This document shows, piece by piece, positions 40,597 to 41,501 of a stretch of DNA of 41,501 bases. The position numbers and the translations under genes are program-made. This DNA is from Colimorpha sp964483145 (lineage in GTDB: Bacteria; Bacteroidota; Bacteroidia; Bacteroidales; P3), in the NCBI GenBank assembly GCA_964483145.1, contig CAZAAK010000009.1, positions 1-41,501 on the forward strand, written 5' to 3'. Position 1 is the stretch's first letter. Every line of letters starts with the position of its first letter. Below the pieces are notes generated by a model, which did no database searches, was not told the DNA's origin, and saw nothing but the letters and a program-made list of their open reading frames with translations.

Positions 40597-41067
40597 ATGA
40601 ATAAGTCCTCCGCTTCTCCAGTCCTCCTGCTCACCCTTGCGGCCGTAGTGGCCGTGTTGGTTTTTCCCTTTCTTTTCTCCGCTTGCCAAAAGGAGGTCCG
40701 TTGCAGTGTCCCCATCGGTGAGGCCAATTGCCAAATCGACCCCAACTCCCCCATCTATTCGGGCATCAACAATTGCGATGGCTACGAGTATCTGGTGGGA
40801 GGTGCTAATGGACTTGTCGTTGTGCGGGTCAGCTATAACGAGTTCGTCTGCTACGAGCGCTCCTGCCCTCTCGATACCGGTCGCCTCGAGATGGCCGCAG
40901 GCTTTGGCAATATTGTCCTGCAGTGCCCCAAGTGCCGTTCCCAGTTCAATACCTTTGCCGATGGTTGCCCGCTCGAGGGTAGCAGCACCTCGTGCTACCT
41001 CTACCAATACAGCACCTACTACGACGGCAGCACCCTTTATATTAGCTCCTCTCCGTCCTCGTTGTAA
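40597..41067 (+). CDS. Rieske-like lipoprotein with cysteines in place of histidines
   Basis: The 156-residue protein has a lipoprotein signal (LLLTLAAVVAVLVFPFLFSAC, Cys 30) and a Rieske-like beta domain. It reads FVCYERSCPLDTG, about 18 residues later LQCPKCRSQFNTFADGCPLEGS, and ends GSTLYISS. A true Rieske site has CxH and CxxH. Here the positions are C90-P-L and C110-P-K-C113, and C85 stands before the first loop. C85, C90, C110 and C113 could form a four-Cys metal site, possibly iron or zinc. The two extra Cys (124, 133) could form a disulphide. It follows the M28 gene on the same strand after 63 bp. Function is unknown. Confidence 0.8.
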   Translation: MNKSSASPVLLLTLAAVVAVLVFPFLFSACQKEVRCSVPIGEANCQIDPNSPIYSGINNCDGYEYLVGGANGLVVVRVSYNEFVCYERSCPLDTGRLEMAAGFGNIVLQCPKCRSQFNTFADGCPLEGSSTSCYLYQYSTYYDGSTLYISSSPSSL

Positions 41068-41447
41068 ATCGCCTCTGCCCAGCCCTTGCCCCACTTTCGC
41101 AGCATCCATACAAAAAGTTAGGCACCCATCAAAGTGGGTGCTCTAACCGAACTAAAACTGTGAACGTGAGCAGTTTTCCCACATGCTCGGGTGGTTTTGC
41201 TTTATTCCTATCCCGCCCGTCCACTTGATATCCCGCACAATCCATCGGAGGAACAAATTTCAGCACATCGGCGGCAGAACGTTCTTTGAGGCTGATTTCC
41301 CGAAATATCTATTCTTCTTACGCCAAGGCCATGTTTCCTACCCCTCCATCAATCATTCCAACCCCACACCCCGCGCTGCCGTAACGCGATTTTATCTAAT
41401 ATATTGCCCAGGCACCATAAGTTTAATTCTTAGGGGCTACCCATTTA
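41068..41447. other. 380-bp intergenic region at the right edge
   Basis: No gene is recognised. It contains the hairpin at 41121-41142 and a second one (AAAACTG at 41154-41160 with CAGTTTT at 41171-41177), which could act as a weak plus-strand terminator. The sequence then runs into the direct repeat at 41448. Confidence 0.5.
41121..41142. terminator. hairpin after the Rieske-like gene
   Basis: A 7-bp stem (GCACCCA at 41122-41128 with TGGGTGC at 41135-41141) has a 6-base loop. On the minus strand it is followed within four bases by a short T run; on the plus strand no T run follows. It is 54 bp past the stop codon. Confidence 0.5.
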
Positions 41448-41501
41448 TATAATACTCCCGGAATTTTAGACAACCGCATAGGTATAATACTCCCGGAATT
41501 T
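41448..41501. repeat. 19-bp direct repeat, period 35, at the window end
   Basis: TATAATACTCCCGGAATTT occurs at 41448-41466 and 41483-41501 without a difference. The bases before each copy are also partly alike (a TTAG and ACC/CCG pattern). The array may continue past the window. Spacing is too short for an ordinary CRISPR array. Confidence 0.75.

Noticed and set aside
39682..41109. Minus-strand open frame of 475 codons
   Set aside because: It lies antisense to the M28 and Rieske-like genes, which have clear motifs. Its Gly/Ala/Val/Asp-rich composition is what an antisense reading of GC-rich codons gives.
41448..41501. Possible start of a CRISPR array
   Set aside because: The period of 35 bp with a 19-bp repeat leaves only 16 bp for a spacer, too short for known arrays, and no cas gene is in view.

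Overview
The window looks like a chromosome segment of a Bacteroidetes bacterium, most likely Bacteroidales. The evidence is the set of promoter -7 boxes of the TAnnTTTG type (several with TTTG 19-21 bp upstream), a type IX secretion (T9SS) C-terminal sorting domain, a PorE-like TPR/PD40/OmpA protein, the DUF1343/NamZ family, many small lipoproteins, and several signal peptides cleaved before Gln. No rRNA is present. There is one tRNA, tRNA-His(GTG), at the left edge.

Layout. 1-1708: tRNA-His, a SpoU/TrmH-type RNA methyltransferase and a convergent lipoprotein. 1709-2602: about 0.9 kb without a recognisable gene, holding a 180-bp imperfect palindrome that resembles a MITE. 2603-4438: thiL and pcm. 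4435-8382 (minus strand): a probable operon of SPFH/band-7 protein, ribbon-helix-helix protein, ABC ATPase, ABC-2 permease, small lipoprotein and SprT-like metalloprotein. 8477-13210 (plus): T9SS-exported M1 aminopeptidase, outer-membrane barrel protein, rbfA and a LolC/FtsX-type permease. 13377-23609: a 10.2-kb block that is unlike its surroundings. 23602-31816: lipid kinase (minus), then lepA, a membrane protein, an M23/LysM peptidase, trmD, clpP, dut and namZ. 32096-35777: porE-like gene and miaA. 35800-38152 (minus): manA, a TlpA-like thioredoxin and a small lipoprotein. 38498-41067: small membrane protein, efp, M28/glutaminyl-cyclase-like lipoprotein and a Rieske-like lipoprotein. The last bases hold a 19-bp direct repeat.

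The most notable object is the 10.2-kb block between lolC and the lipid kinase gene. It is essentially one giant reading frame (about 3,400 codons) of the polyvalent-protein kind carried by phages and conjugative elements. It has lost its 5' and 3' ends and is broken by two compensating single-base frameshifts, one of them in a run of seven G. It carries two nearly identical HEYAH zincin modules in a 503-bp duplication, a further HEIQH zincin, an ADP-ribosyltransferase-like domain, two PBECR-like nuclease-type domains and nine MORN/YwqK-type repeats in two duplicated blocks. No integrase, transposase or other mobile-element gene accompanies it. An 8-bp direct repeat, TTATTTGG, sits at both junctions, the right copy overlapping the stop codon of the kinase gene.

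The rest is mostly housekeeping: RNA modification (TrmH family, TrmD, MiaA, tRNA-His), translation (RbfA, LepA, EF-P), protein repair and turnover (Pcm, ClpP), cofactor and nucleotide metabolism (ThiL, Dut, ManA), and envelope biology (LolC, NamZ, M23, PorE, M1 cargo, glutaminyl cyclase). All function calls rest on motif recognition by eye; no database search was possible.
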